A stretch of 64,000 nt of DNA. Source: Agreia pratensis. Lineage in GTDB: Bacteria; Actinomycetota; Actinomycetes; Actinomycetales; Microbacteriaceae. Location: contig NZ_FXAY01000001.1 of the NCBI RefSeq assembly GCF_900177685.1, positions 992,001 through 1,056,000 of the forward strand, written 5' to 3'. Shown here one piece after another: positions 32,206-42,083 of this stretch. The notes under the pieces were generated by a model. That model did not search any database and was not told the DNA's origin. It worked only from the letters and a program-made list of their open reading frames with translations. Position 1 is the stretch's first letter, and each line of letters opens with the position of its first letter. The position numbers and the translations under genes were made by a program.

Positions 32206-34824
32206 TCAGGCGACGGCGAGCAGCCCAAATGTGACATCGTGCCGCCCGTGGGCCAGCTCCACCGCGTCGTGGCCTGGAACATCCAGTACCGCCGAAGTAC
32301 CCACCGGCACGACGCATGTGACGTGCAAACCAATGTCCATCACACGCCATTCGATCGACGCCTCACCATACGGCGTCACGTGCCGCGCACTCGCCGATGT
32401 GAGCCCGCCGCCGGGTCGCGGGGCGAATCGGATGCGACGATAGCCGGGCGCTTCAGGGGCCAAACCTCCCACGACGCGATGCAGCCAATCACCGACAGAG
32501 CCGAGGGCGTAGTGATTGAAGGAGGTCATATCGCCGGGATTGACGGTGCCGTCGGGAAGCATGCTGTCCCACCGCTCCCAGATCGTGGTGGCACCCATTC
32601 TGACCATGTACAGCCACGACGGGCATTCGTCTGAGAGCAGGAGCCGGTAGGCCGCCTCGTCCTGCCCCCCGAGCGTGAGCGCGTCGGAGACGACAGGCGT
32701 GCCGGCGAATCCGGTTGCGACCCGTCCGCCGGCATCGTTGACCAGCGCTGCGAGGCGGGAAGTGCCGACCCGTTGCAACTCCGGGGTCGGCCAGAGTCTG
32801 AACGTCGTCGTCAGCGCGTAAGCGGCCTGAGATCCACCTTCCACCCTGCCGTCGGCGCTGAGGAAACGGTCTGCGTAAGCCGACGCGACCGCCGAGGCAA
32901 GGTCACCGTAGAACTGCGCATCCTCGGACTCGCCGATGATCTTGGCAGTCAGCGCCAACCGCTGTGCGGACCGAGCGAAGTATGCCGTCGCGACCAAGTA
33001 TGGGTCGGTCGTGGCGAGCTCTGGCTCGTCTGCTGGCGCCGCCGGGTCGAGCCAGTCTCCGAGCTGCATCGTGCCCGCGCAGATCAGGTCTTCTCCGGCC
33101 CGGGCATGCACCTCGTCGACCCACGCCTTGGCGCTCGGGTATTGCCGGCGGAGTAGCTCGATGTCGGCGGTGCGCTGATGCAGAACGTCGGGAGTGAGCA
33201 CCGCGACATCGCCCCACACGGCGACAGGGTCGACCGGAGCGTGCTGCCAGCTGCCCAGCGGCAGGTATGGCACGTAGAACGGCACCGTGCCGCGGTCGGT
33301 CTGTTCGACCGCTACGTCCTCCAGCCACGACGAGAGCATCCCGGTGACCGAGTAGAGAAAGGATGCCGTGGGCGCGAAGACCTGGATGTCGCCCGTCCAG
33401 CCGAGCCGCTCGTCACGTTGCGGGCAGTCCATAGGGATGTCGACGAAGTTCGAGCGCATGCTCCAGAGGATGTTCTCGTGCAGTCGGTTGACCTCGGCGT
33501 TCGAGCTCTCGAACCAGCCGACCCGCTGCATATCAGTGTGGAGCACCCGGGATACCACGCTCTCGGCCGTGAGCTCGCCCTCCCATCCGCTGATCTCGGC
33601 GTAACGGTAACCGTGAATGGCGAAGCGCGGTTGCCAGGTGAAGTCGCCTGGCGGAAGCTCGACCGCGTCGGTCGCCTTCGCCTGACGCAGCGTACGCGTG
33701 TAGAGCTCACCGTCTTCGAGAAGCTCGGCATGCCGCAACACGACCGTGCTACCGCCAGCCGAGTGGCCGGTAATGCGTAAACGCCCGGAGTGGTTCTGGC
33801 CGAAATCGATGATCCAGCGGCCGGAACCCTTGCTGTCGATGCTCACGGGCGCGAGCTCGTCTGTGCAGCGGACGGGCGGGCCGGTCGGTGCGACCAGTCT
33901 GGCCGAGCCACGATCGAACACGGCTACATCGCTCCACGACGGATCGGTCCAGCCTGTCGTCGACCAGCTCGCATCGTCGTCGCGGAGATCGACGTGCTCC
34001 CCGTCATAGATGCTCGACAGCATTATCGGCCCGAAACCGGCTGTCCAGCTATCGTCACTGGCGACGACGGTGCGCCGCCCATCCGACCGGGTCAGTTCGA
34101 TCTGGGCGAGCACAGACTGATCGTCCCCGTAAACGTTTCGTGATCCACCTTCGAAGCCGATGCGATCGCGCCACCATCCGTCTGACAGCCAGATTCCGAT
34201 GGCGTTCGCCCCGGGCACGATGAGCTGATCGAGATCGAAAGTCGCGTAGCGCAAGCGATGCTGGTAGCTGGTCCAGCCGGGCGTCAACTCCTCATCGCCG
34301 ACTCGGCTCCCGTTGACCTCCGCCTGAGCAAGTCCGTGGGCGGTCAGGTACAGCCGGGCTCGCACGACGTCGTCGGGCGCGGTGAATTCTGCACGAACCC
34401 GCCCAGGACGACGATCGGTCTCACGGTCTTCCGGCCATCCGGGGCCCACGAAGCGACCAGACCAGTCGTCCTCGTCGAGCAGACCCAGCTCGACGGTTGC
34501 GTGTTCGCTCCACTCGCTCGTGCCGAAGTCGGAGATGCTGGCCACCCGCACGTGCACGCGCTCGCGAGACGCGAGGGTGCGTCCGGGCCAGCTGACGAGG
34601 ACCTGCTCGTCGCCGTCGACCAGGTACTCGGTCACTTCCGAATCGCGGCCGGGGATATCGACGGTGACTTCGATCACCGCGCCGGACTGCCGAAAACCCT
34701 CCGGTGCAGTGTCATAGTGCCACGACAGCCGAGGCCGAGACTCACCGATACCGAGACGACCATCGGCGTGATGCTCGAACCGGACGCTGACGGGGCGGGG
34801 GGCAAGGACACCCGCCGAGCTCAT
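32206..34824 (-). CDS. Alpha-L-rhamnosidase, GH78 (locus 1), cytoplasmic
   Basis: Hydrolyses terminal alpha-L-rhamnose. 872 residues in the usual order: N-terminal beta domains (Bac_rhamnosid_N: RLYLTAHGLAQAEVNGSRVGDEELTPGW), a middle beta domain, the (alpha/alpha)6 barrel and a C-terminal beta sandwich. Seen: DCPQRDERLGWTGDIQVFAP with the likely general acid Glu472, and TTIWERWDSM with the likely base Glu750. No signal peptide, so it acts on imported oligosaccharides. ATG 34824 overlaps the permease stop by 4 nt. It is the last gene of the locus-1 operon and a paralogue of the GH78 at 44287-46890. Confidence 0.92.
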   Translation of the reverse strand: MSSAGVLAPRPVSVRFEHHADGRLGIGESRPRLSWHYDTAPEGFRQSGAVIEVTVDIPGRDSEVTEYLVDGDEQVLVSWPGRTLASRERVHVRVASISDFGTSEWSEHATVELGLLDEDDWSGRFVGPGWPEDRETDRRPGRVRAEFTAPDDVVRARLYLTAHGLAQAEVNGSRVGDEELTPGWTSYQHRLRYATFDLDQLIVPGANAIGIWLSDGWWRDRIGFEGGSRNVYGDDQSVLAQIELTRSDGRRTVVASDDSWTAGFGPIMLSSIYDGEHVDLRDDDASWSTTGWTDPSWSDVAVFDRGSARLVAPTGPPVRCTDELAPVSIDSKGSGRWIIDFGQNHSGRLRITGHSAGGSTVVLRHAELLEDGELYTRTLRQAKATDAVELPPGDFTWQPRFAIHGYRYAEISGWEGELTAESVVSRVLHTDMQRVGWFESSNAEVNRLHENILWSMRSNFVDIPMDCPQRDERLGWTGDIQVFAPTASFLYSVTGMLSSWLEDVAVEQTDRGTVPFYVPYLPLGSWQHAPVDPVAVWGDVAVLTPDVLHQRTADIELLRRQYPSAKAWVDEVHARAGEDLICAGTMQLGDWLDPAAPADEPELATTDPYLVATAYFARSAQRLALTAKIIGESEDAQFYGDLASAVASAYADRFLSADGRVEGGSQAAYALTTTFRLWPTPELQRVGTSRLAALVNDAGGRVATGFAGTPVVSDALTLGGQDEAAYRLLLSDECPSWLYMVRMGATTIWERWDSMLPDGTVNPGDMTSFNHYALGSVGDWLHRVVGGLAPEAPGYRRIRFAPRPGGGLTSASARHVTPYGEASIEWRVMDIGLHVTCVVPVGTSAVLDVPGHDAVELAHGRHDVTFGLLAVA

Positions 34825-35708
34825 CCCTTCACCGCGCCGGCGGCGAGCCCACGCATAACGCGTTGGTTGAGCACGAGGTACAGAGCCAGAATGATGAAGA
34901 CGTTGATACAGATTGCGGCGAAAGTCGGCCCGTAGTCGACGACCCCGAACTGCCCCGTGAAGTTGAGCAAGCCCACCTGCACGGTTCGCAGGCTGTCGTC
35001 GGTGGTGAACGTGAGGGCGATCAGCAGGTCGTTCCAAAGGAAGAAGAACTGCACCAGCGCGATGGTGAAGATCGCGTTGCGCATCATCGGCAGAGCGATG
35101 AAGAAGAACGACTTCAATGTGCTCGCGCCGTCGATCGTCGACGCCTCGAAGATCTCGCGCGGGATGTTGCGGAAATACGTCGCCATCATGAACACGGTCA
35201 GTGGCAACGCCGTGGCCGTATAGGTGATGATGAGCGGCCAGAGCGTGGAGCTGAGGCCGAGGTTGAAGTATACGGAGAACAGTGGCAGCAGGATCATCTG
35301 ACCCGGGATCATGATGCCCACAAGGAACACCAACAGCAGGGTGTTGCGGCCCTTGAAGACCATGATCTCAAGTGCGAATCCGGCGGCAGTTCCGATGAGC
35401 AGGCAGATCGCAAGGGAGGGGAAGACGGCGATCACCGAGTTGAGCAGGTAGTGCGCCGTCGATTCCCACGCGATGGAGTAGTTGGAGAAGTTGAACCAGT
35501 TCTCCGGCAGAGCCCAGGTCGGATTATTGAGGAATTCGTCTTGCGTCTTCAGCGAGCCCAGCACGAGCCAGACGAGAGGGTAGACGAAGACGATCAGCAG
35601 CACGGCCACGACGATCCAGCCCGGAATCTTGCCAAGCACAGACCGAACGCTGCGCCGTCGCCGCGCCGGCTTCAACGGCCGCGGGGAGGCGATTGCGGTG
35701 TTCGTCAT
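34821..35708 (-). CDS. Sugar ABC transporter permease, MalG type (locus 1)
   Basis: 295 residues, six helices. Seen: the EAA loop EIFEASTIDGASTLKSFFFI-(ALPMM), which contacts the ATPase, and the C-terminal VMRGLAAGAVKG ending typical of MalG-like carbohydrate permeases. An arginine-rich N-terminus precedes the first helix. It forms the translocation channel with the product of 35705-36592, and is coupled to both neighbours by 4-nt overlaps. There is no ATP-binding subunit gene in either GH78 locus. Confidence 0.92.
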   Translation of the reverse strand: MTNTAIASPRPLKPARRRRSVRSVLGKIPGWIVVAVLLIVFVYPLVWLVLGSLKTQDEFLNNPTWALPENWFNFSNYSIAWESTAHYLLNSVIAVFPSLAICLLIGTAAGFALEIMVFKGRNTLLLVFLVGIMIPGQMILLPLFSVYFNLGLSSTLWPLIITYTATALPLTVFMMATYFRNIPREIFEASTIDGASTLKSFFFIALPMMRNAIFTIALVQFFFLWNDLLIALTFTTDDSLRTVQVGLLNFTGQFGVVDYGPTFAAICINVFIILALYLVLNQRVMRGLAAGAVKG

Positions 35709-36592
35709 GAGAACTCCTTAGAGTTGCGCGCGGTGGAGCGGAAGATGGCGACGGTGACGAGCAGGCACATGATCGTGAGCATGAGGGCGATTGTCGAGCC
35801 GTACCCGTAGTCGCCTCCCGCGAACGCGGTGCGGTACATGTAGAGAGTCAGCGGTGTCGTAGAGGTACCGGGGCCGCCGCCCGTGAGCGCGTAGATGGAG
35901 TCGAAGACTTTGAGCGTGCCGTTGATACTGAAGATGCCGGCCGCGATGATCACAGGCCAGGAGAGCGGAATCACGATGCGGCGGATGAGGCTGAACGTGC
36001 CTGCACCGTCCAGCCGTGCCGCCTCCATGACGTCGTCTGGGATGTCGATCACCCCGGTATAGAGGAGCACCCCGTAGAAACCCATTGCGCGCCAAATGTC
36101 CATGATGGCAATCACCACGAAGGCCGTGCCGGGATTGCCCAGCCAGTCGACGGATTCCATACCGAGTCCGTTGAGGAACGAATTGACGAGCCCCGTCTGG
36201 GGCGCGAATTCGAACATCTTCTGGAACAGCAGCGAGACGGCCACGGTGGGCAGCACCACTGGGAAGAAGACGAGTGTGCGCACGACGTTCGACGCCCGTT
36301 TGAGGAAGAACGTGTAGAGCAGTGCCAGAAGGTAGCCGAAAACGATCTGGCCGACGGTCACCAACAGCGCGTATTTAATAGTGAACAGCACGGCCGGGCC
36401 GGAGTTCGGGTCGTTCCAGAACCGTGCGAAGTTCGCGAAACCGGCGAAGTCGAAACCGCCGAGAACGCTTCCGGTGAAGAAGGTGTAGCCCAGCGACCAC
36501 AGCATCGGCAGCAGCATGACCAGGGTGTAGACCAGCAGTGCCGGCCCGAGCAGGACCCCGATGGCGCGCTTGTCGCTGAGTACGGATTTCAT
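35705..36592 (-). CDS. Sugar ABC transporter permease, MalF type (locus 1)
   Basis: 295 residues, six helices. Seen: the EAA loop DVMEAARLDGAGTFSLIRRIVIPLSWP (E-A-A...D-G-A) and GGPGTSTTPLTLYMYRTAF, common to carbohydrate-type MalF/UgpA permeases. ATG 36592 follows the binding-protein gene after a 73-bp gap that contains a strong hairpin. It pairs with the MalG-type subunit downstream. Confidence 0.92.
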   Translation of the reverse strand: MKSVLSDKRAIGVLLGPALLVYTLVMLLPMLWSLGYTFFTGSVLGGFDFAGFANFARFWNDPNSGPAVLFTIKYALLVTVGQIVFGYLLALLYTFFLKRASNVVRTLVFFPVVLPTVAVSLLFQKMFEFAPQTGLVNSFLNGLGMESVDWLGNPGTAFVVIAIMDIWRAMGFYGVLLYTGVIDIPDDVMEAARLDGAGTFSLIRRIVIPLSWPVIIAAGIFSINGTLKVFDSIYALTGGGPGTSTTPLTLYMYRTAFAGGDYGYGSTIALMLTIMCLLVTVAIFRSTARNSKEFS

Positions 36593-36615
36593 GTCAGCCT
36601 CGAGAAATGTGAAAC

Positions 36616-36644
36616 GCCGTGGGCGGGGTCGACCCGCCCACGGC
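36616..36644 (-). terminator. Intra-operon hairpin between binding protein and permease (locus 1)
   Basis: GCCGTGGGCGGG - GTCGA - CCCGCCCACGGC, a perfect 12-bp stem in the 73-bp gap. Such hairpins usually give partial termination or protect the upstream mRNA, so that more binding protein than permease is made. Locus 2 has an equivalent at 48666-48695. Confidence 0.65.
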
Positions 36645-36665
36645 TCGATCGGATGAAGGTGAAGG

Positions 36666-37967
36666 TCAGTTGCCGAGGGACGACTGCACGGTGTTCATGA
36701 AGTCGGAGCCCGTCAGCTGGCCGGAACCCAGCGGGCCTCCGTTGGTCTGGCTCGCCGTAGTGGCAGCCGGGCCGAAGAGGGCCTCGAACCACTGGACCGT
36801 CTCGCCGGAGTCGGCGATTTCGGTCTGCACGAGCTGAGTCAGCGGCGGAACCTCGACGTCGCCATTCACTGCGAAACCAGTGATCTGGCCCTCGCGCAGT
36901 GCCGCAGCACCATAGTTCGCGGCGATGCAGCTGGCCCACGACTTGACCTTCTCGTCGCCGTCATACGCCGACTTCGAGAAGGCGATGTCGGTGCCCACGT
37001 TGGCCGGCGTCTGATCAGCCGAACCCGCGCCACCACTCACCGCGGGGAAGGGCAAGAAGCCGATGTTGTCGGCCCCGATCTTGTTCTGTTCAGTGTCGTT
37101 GAACGCAGACACAGCCCATGAACCCATGTAGTAATAGGCTGCTTGACCGGTGAGGAACTGGTTCAGTGCCGTGGCGTAGTCGATGGAACTCGGCGAAGGA
37201 CCGAAGTAACCGGCCGAGCCGAGCTCGGCAATGACGTTCGCGGCGTCGGTGTACTCGGGGTCGGTGAGCTTGGCAGATCCGTCGGAGATCTTCTTCAGCG
37301 CGTCAGGGCCGAGGGTGCGGTAGATGTATGCGCCCACCCAGCGCGTGACACCCCAACCATCGCCGCCCTTGCCTGCGGCGGAGATCGGCTGAACACCAGC
37401 GGAGTCCAGCGTGGCGAAGGAGTCCTTGAGCGATTCCCAGGACGTCGGTTCGGAGACACCGGCTTTTTCGAGCAGGGCCTTGTTGTACCAGATTCCCTCG
37501 ATGTTCAGCTCGGTAGGCAGCACGAGGGTCTTGTCGTCGTACAGAGTATGAACTCCGGACAGGGCCACCGGAACGATCGACTTCTCGACGTCGGTACCCG
37601 TGAAGTCGGCCACCTTGCCGGCGCCGTCGAGTTCTTTGAGCAGGTCGGGCGAGTTCGGCGAAACGAAAGCCGATGGGAGAGCGTTCTGCCCACCCAGCAG
37701 CTGGAGCTGCTGATCGAGCGAGGCCTGGGCCTGCTTGTTGATCTTCAGCGGAAGAGCCTTGTTCTCGGCGGCACACTCGTTTTCGCTGAGCGAGGTCAGA
37801 ACCTTGGGGATGGTGGAGTTTTCGTTGATGGCGAGAAAGGTGAACTCTTTCGCCGAACTGGCCGCACCCGATCCACCCGACGAACAGGCCGCCAGGCCTA
37901 CGGCTACGACGGCAGCCGCAGCTGCCGCCAGTACGGTGCGGCGACCGCGAGATGTGCTGTGGAACAT
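36666..37967 (-). CDS. Sugar-binding lipoprotein of ABC importer (locus 1)
   Basis: 433 residues, solute-binding protein family 1. Seen: a basic N-terminus, a hydrophobic stretch and the lipobox VGLAACSS (Cys28 lipidated), then KEFTFLAINEN, a LLGGQNALPSAF hinge and typical C-terminal SBP features (FNDTEQNKIGADNIGFLPFP). It captures oligosaccharide outside the membrane. ATG 37967 has AGGAGG ahead of it; the frame runs open into the divergent lacI but that part is not coding. It is clearly homologous to the binding protein at 48718-50016. An operator palindrome lies 29 bp upstream. Confidence 0.93.
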   Translation of the reverse strand: MFHSTSRGRRTVLAAAAAAVVAVGLAACSSGGSGAASSAKEFTFLAINENSTIPKVLTSLSENECAAENKALPLKINKQAQASLDQQLQLLGGQNALPSAFVSPNSPDLLKELDGAGKVADFTGTDVEKSIVPVALSGVHTLYDDKTLVLPTELNIEGIWYNKALLEKAGVSEPTSWESLKDSFATLDSAGVQPISAAGKGGDGWGVTRWVGAYIYRTLGPDALKKISDGSAKLTDPEYTDAANVIAELGSAGYFGPSPSSIDYATALNQFLTGQAAYYYMGSWAVSAFNDTEQNKIGADNIGFLPFPAVSGGAGSADQTPANVGTDIAFSKSAYDGDEKVKSWASCIAANYGAAALREGQITGFAVNGDVEVPPLTQLVQTEIADSGETVQWFEALFGPAATTASQTNGGPLGSGQLTGSDFMNTVQSSLGN

Positions 37968-37995
37968 GGGTTCCTCCTTGAACCTGAAATGGAAT

Positions 37996-38007
37996 TGAAG
38001 CGCTTCA
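37996..38007. promoter_or_regulatory. LacI-type operator, site 1 (locus 1)
   Basis: TGAAGCGCTTCA, a perfect 12-bp palindrome with the central CG usual for LacI-family sites. It lies between the divergent binding-protein gene (29 bp away) and lacI (69 bp away), so it can control both. Confidence 0.8.
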
Positions 38008-38076
38008 CAATATACATACGGGTTCGCTAGAACGTCAAGCTGGTGCGACGGGGCTCCCCCATAATGGTTCAACATC

Positions 38077-39114
38077 ATGTCTGTTTCAGAGAGAACTCCC
38101 CCCGCGCCGTCCGCAGCGCGGATGGAAGACGTCGCCAAGCGAGCCGGAGTAGCTCTCGGCACCGTCTCGAACGTCATCAACCAGCCGCAGAAGGTCTCGC
38201 GCGCCACGATCGACAAGGTGCAGCGCGCGATCGCAGAGCTGGGCTTCGTTCCCAATCGTGCCGCCCGAGCCCTCGCCGCAGGCACGAGCAATACCATCGG
38301 CGTCGTCATTGCAGACCTCAGCAACTCGTTCTTCGTGGACATGGCCCGTGGGGCCGAGAGCATCGCAGCCGAATCCTCGATCAACGTGGTGCTCGCCAAC
38401 GCTGACATGCGGCGCTCGAAGCAGGCGGCGAACCTCGACCTGTTCCGCCAAGAGCGCATGGCGGGCATTCTGCTCGCCCCACTACCCGGCGCCGATGGCT
38501 CGCTGCTGACCGGTCGAAACAGAACTCCTCTGGTTTTCTTGAACGATGCCGCCATCGAGGGCGCCTGCACGGTGAGCGTCGACAATGAGTACGGCGGCTA
38601 CCTCGCCGCGAGCCATCTGCTCGCCATCGGTCGACGGCGGCTGCTCTTTGCCGGAGACCCCGCCCAAGCCGTGCCGATCGCCGACCGGTTGCGAGGCGTC
38701 GAGCGGGCCGTGCGCGAAACTGCCGGCGCAAGCCTCGAGCTCTCCCCCACCCCGGAGGTTCAGGCCGATGACGGGCGCACCCTCGGCTTCGCGATCGCAC
38801 ATCGACCGGAATCGGAGCGACCCGACGGGATCGTCGCCGCGGCCGACCTGCTCGCGCTCGGTCTCGTACAGATTCTGGGAGCCGACGCATCCATTCGCAT
38901 ACCCGAGGACATCGCGATCACGGGGTATGACAACAACCGGGCGGCATGGGAAAGCCTCATTCCCATCACCACGATCGCCCAGCCCGGCGAGCAGATCGGG
39001 GCAGTGGCGATGGCGCTGCTGCTCGAGGAGATCCGCGATCCCGAGGGGCACGAGCACACGCATTCGGTGCTGGAGCCCACGCTCGTGGTGCGGGCGAGCA
39101 CACAACGCACCTGA
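38077..39114 (+). CDS. LacI family repressor (locus 1)
   Basis: 345 residues. Seen: an N-terminal HTH MEDVAKRAGVALGTVSNVIN (residues ~16-35) with hinge helix RAARALAAGTSN, then a periplasmic-binding-protein-like sensor domain (TIGVVIADLSNSFFVDMARGAE, ...DIAITGYDNN). Recognition helix ALGTVSNV is almost the same as in the LacI at 42171. It is divergent from the locus-1 importer operon, with the operator between. The ligand is probably a rhamnose-containing sugar; this is inferred from the enzymes it lies beside. Confidence 0.92.
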   Translation: MSVSERTPPAPSAARMEDVAKRAGVALGTVSNVINQPQKVSRATIDKVQRAIAELGFVPNRAARALAAGTSNTIGVVIADLSNSFFVDMARGAESIAAESSINVVLANADMRRSKQAANLDLFRQERMAGILLAPLPGADGSLLTGRNRTPLVFLNDAAIEGACTVSVDNEYGGYLAASHLLAIGRRRLLFAGDPAQAVPIADRLRGVERAVRETAGASLELSPTPEVQADDGRTLGFAIAHRPESERPDGIVAAADLLALGLVQILGADASIRIPEDIAITGYDNNRAAWESLIPITTIAQPGEQIGAVAMALLLEEIRDPEGHEHTHSVLEPTLVVRASTQRT

Positions 39115-39282
39115 CCGCGACTCGAGCGCGCAGGCCGAGCCCGGGTGCCGGCTGAATTCGGGCCTCGCGCGCTTGCCTGACCGATCGGATGAGCTGCGCG
39201 TACGCCTCACAGATGAGGTAGCGCCTCAATAACTCGAACCGACCGCGCCCTTGCCATGACGCGCAGCGATGTGATTGGGTTA

Positions 39283-39306
39283 TGAAGCGCTTCATGAAGC
39301 GCTTCA
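39283..39306. promoter_or_regulatory. Two abutting LacI-type operators before GH3
   Basis: TGAAGCGCTTCA at 39283-39294 is repeated without a gap at 39295-39306; the second ends 22 bp before the GH3 start. The whole 24 bp is itself palindromic. The centres are 12 bp apart, so two dimers would sit nearly on the same DNA face, or exclude each other. Confidence 0.8.
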
Positions 39307-39328
39307 TTGCAGCTCAAGGAGGAACTGA

Positions 39329-42070
39329 ATGACGATAAAACGGAGAATCGCACGCATCATGGCCGGCTCGGGGGCAGCCTTGCTTGCAATATCAGCACTG
39401 ACCGGGGCGGCCGCCGCTCCAGACCAACCGTGGCGCGACACGTCGCAGACGCCGGAATGGCGCGCGAACGCACTGCTGTCGGCGATGACGTCCGAAGAGA
39501 AGGTGACACTCATCCTCGCGACGAACGATGCAGATTTCGCACCGCTGGCCTATCTCGGCATACCCGAGATGAGGCGAGTGGATGCATCGGGCGGGCTTCG
39601 AGGCGACACGGGCGTCACTGCGTTCCCGGCGCCGAATGCCCTGGGCGCCACGTTCGACACCAAGCTCGCGGGCGAGTACGGAGCCGTCATCGGCGCCGAG
39701 GCACACGACAAGCGTTGGAACGTCGTGCTCGGTCCAACCGTGGACATCGACCGAAACGGACTCTCCGGCCGGGCTGCCGAAGGCTACGGCGAAGACACTC
39801 TCGTCAACGGCAAGATGGGTGCCGCCGTCTCTGCGGGTGTTGAGAGCAAGGGTGTGAGCACGATGATCAAGCATTTCGCCGCTTATGCCCAGGAGAGTGG
39901 GCCGCGCGAGACGCTCGGAGTCGACGTGTCAGAGCGAGCCCTTCGTGAGCTCTACTACCCGCCGTTCGAGACCGCTGTGGTCGACGGAGGAGCCGACTCG
40001 GTGATGTGCGCGTATCCCCGAGTCAACGGAACGTACGCGTGCGAGAACTCCGAGATGCTGACGGCACTGAAAACCGATTTGGGTCTCAGTGGCTACGTCG
40101 CCACAGACTTCGATCCTCGGTCAGAGTGGATCTCCGGCATCAACGCGGGCGTCGACTCCCAGTCGTTGTTCGCCAAGACCGATCGCACACCGTTCACCGA
40201 CGGCCGCATTTCAGCCGAGCGTGTCGACGATGCTGTCTACCGGATCCTGCTGGCACTCTTTGACTCTGGCGCGTTCGATACACCACTACCGGCCGAGGCT
40301 GCCGCCGTCGTGACGAACGACGATCATCTCGCGACCGCCGTCGAAACCGGCGAAGAAGCGACCGTGCTCCTGAAGAACTCCGGAGTGCTCCCGCTGAGCA
40401 ACGAGCCGTCCGTGGCCGTCATCGGCCCGGCGGGCGCGGATGCGATCACCGGCATCGAAGGGTCGTCGTACGTGAATCCGGGCGACTTCGTGACTCCCGC
40501 CGAGGCGATCGCTGCCAAGGCCGACGAGACAACCGTTTCGCAGGGATCGCTCGGCGACATTGCGCTGCCCACGGCTCCCGCCTCTGCATTCGGAGCCGGA
40601 ATGAGCGCCGAATACTTCGGCAGCACCGACTTCTCGGGCCCGGTGATCTCGAGCGGCACTGCATCGAACATCGACTTCTCCGGCGCTCCCGTCGAGGGGC
40701 TTCCCTCGTCCTGGTCCGCTCGCTACTCCGGCACGATCACCCCGACGTCCACCGGGCTCCTCCGGCTCTCCTCTCTTCTTTCCGGAAGCGCGAAGGTCAC
40801 GGTCAACGGTGAGACGGTCTTCGACGGATCCCGCTTCATCTGGGACTTCTTCTTCGCACCCCAGGAGTACACGCTGGGTGGAGTCGTCGAACTCGAGGCG
40901 GGGGTGCCCGCAGACATCGTGGTCGAGTACTCGACCGCGGGCGGTGGCTTCTTCGGACCGCGCATGACGCTCGGCTGGCAGCCTGACAGCCTCATCCCCG
41001 CGGCTGTCGAAGCCGCACGCAACTCGGATGTGGCGGTTGTGTTCGCAAATGAGTTCACGGGCGAAGCAGTCGATCGGGTCGGTCTGTCTCTTCCTGGCGA
41101 CCAGAACGCGCTCATCGAGGCGGTGGCGGCGGTGAACCCGAACACGATTGTTGTGCTCCACACTCCTGGCCCTGTGCTCATGCCATGGCTCGACGATGTG
41201 GCCGCAGTCACCCAGGCCTGGTATCAGGGAGCGGCGGTCGGCGAGAGCATCGCGAACGTGCTCTACGGCGATGCGGATCCCGGAGGCCGCCTCCCGATGA
41301 CCTTCCCGGCCTCGACCGACCAGGGTCCAGCTCTCGTGCGCGACAGCAACGAGGTGAGCTACGACGAAGGCATCTACGTCGGGTACAAGTGGTACGAGCA
41401 GAACGACCAGACACCGCTCTTCCCGTTCGGATACGGCGAGTCGTACACCGACTTCGCCTACTCCGACCTGGCGACGACACCGATGCTGATTCCGGCGTCA
41501 CCGGTCGACGGCCCGTCAACGGCGGCTTCGATCGCGACCACTCCCGCAACAGCGTCTGTGACGATCACAAACACGGGTGACCGCGCGGGATCCGACGTCG
41601 TGCAGTTCTACGCTGGGGCTCTGCCGACGGATGCCGTCGACACCGTCGATCGGGCGCTGGCCGGATTCGCGAAGGTCGATCTGGAGCCGGGCGAGTCTCA
41701 GCGGGTCACCGTCGAGCTAGACAACCGCGTGCTGTCGTATTGGGACACCACCGCCGATCGCTGGGCCGCACCGACCGGGAGCGTTCCGCTGGTTGCGGCG
41801 CGATCCGCTGTAGACGATCAGCTGTCCTCGTCGGTTGCTGTCTCTGTCGCGCCGACCTCCACAGGCCCGGACGGAACACCGGGGGACGGAACACCGGGCA
41901 CCGATCCGGCCGGCGACCAGCCCGGCGCATCCGGTTCGGACAAGCTGGCCGCAACGGGAAGCAGCACCGTGGCCAGCTTGGGCTTGATCGCCGGCCTGCT
42001 CCTGATGCTGGGGGCTGGCCTCGTGGTTCAGCGTCGCCGGTCGCATGCCTCGCAAACGCGCCGGAGTTAG
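39329..42070 (+). CDS. Secreted, wall-anchored GH3 glycosidase with PA14 domain
   Basis: 913 residues. Seen in order: signal peptide (~1-30), GH3 barrel with nucleophile in GYVATDFDP (Asp260), GH3 C-terminal domain into which a PA14 sugar-binding domain is inserted (~425-555: SAEYFGSTDFSG, RYSGTITPTSTG, VNGETVFDG), an Fn3-like domain (ASVTITNTGDRAGSDVVQFY), a Gly/Pro/Asp linker, and a sorting signal LAATG (873-877) with hydrophobic stretch and RRR tail. LAxTG is the class E sortase motif of high-GC actinobacteria. It probably removes beta-linked glucose, xylose or galactose outside the cell. GGAGGA supports the start. Two operators lie just upstream. Confidence 0.9.
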   Translation: MTIKRRIARIMAGSGAALLAISALTGAAAAPDQPWRDTSQTPEWRANALLSAMTSEEKVTLILATNDADFAPLAYLGIPEMRRVDASGGLRGDTGVTAFPAPNALGATFDTKLAGEYGAVIGAEAHDKRWNVVLGPTVDIDRNGLSGRAAEGYGEDTLVNGKMGAAVSAGVESKGVSTMIKHFAAYAQESGPRETLGVDVSERALRELYYPPFETAVVDGGADSVMCAYPRVNGTYACENSEMLTALKTDLGLSGYVATDFDPRSEWISGINAGVDSQSLFAKTDRTPFTDGRISAERVDDAVYRILLALFDSGAFDTPLPAEAAAVVTNDDHLATAVETGEEATVLLKNSGVLPLSNEPSVAVIGPAGADAITGIEGSSYVNPGDFVTPAEAIAAKADETTVSQGSLGDIALPTAPASAFGAGMSAEYFGSTDFSGPVISSGTASNIDFSGAPVEGLPSSWSARYSGTITPTSTGLLRLSSLLSGSAKVTVNGETVFDGSRFIWDFFFAPQEYTLGGVVELEAGVPADIVVEYSTAGGGFFGPRMTLGWQPDSLIPAAVEAARNSDVAVVFANEFTGEAVDRVGLSLPGDQNALIEAVAAVNPNTIVVLHTPGPVLMPWLDDVAAVTQAWYQGAAVGESIANVLYGDADPGGRLPMTFPASTDQGPALVRDSNEVSYDEGIYVGYKWYEQNDQTPLFPFGYGESYTDFAYSDLATTPMLIPASPVDGPSTAASIATTPATASVTITNTGDRAGSDVVQFYAGALPTDAVDTVDRALAGFAKVDLEPGESQRVTVELDNRVLSYWDTTADRWAAPTGSVPLVAARSAVDDQLSSSVAVSVAPTSTGPDGTPGDGTPGTDPAGDQPGASGSDKLAATGSSTVASLGLIAGLLLMLGAGLVVQRRRSHASQTRRS

Positions 42071-42083
42071 CAGATCCGCCTGA

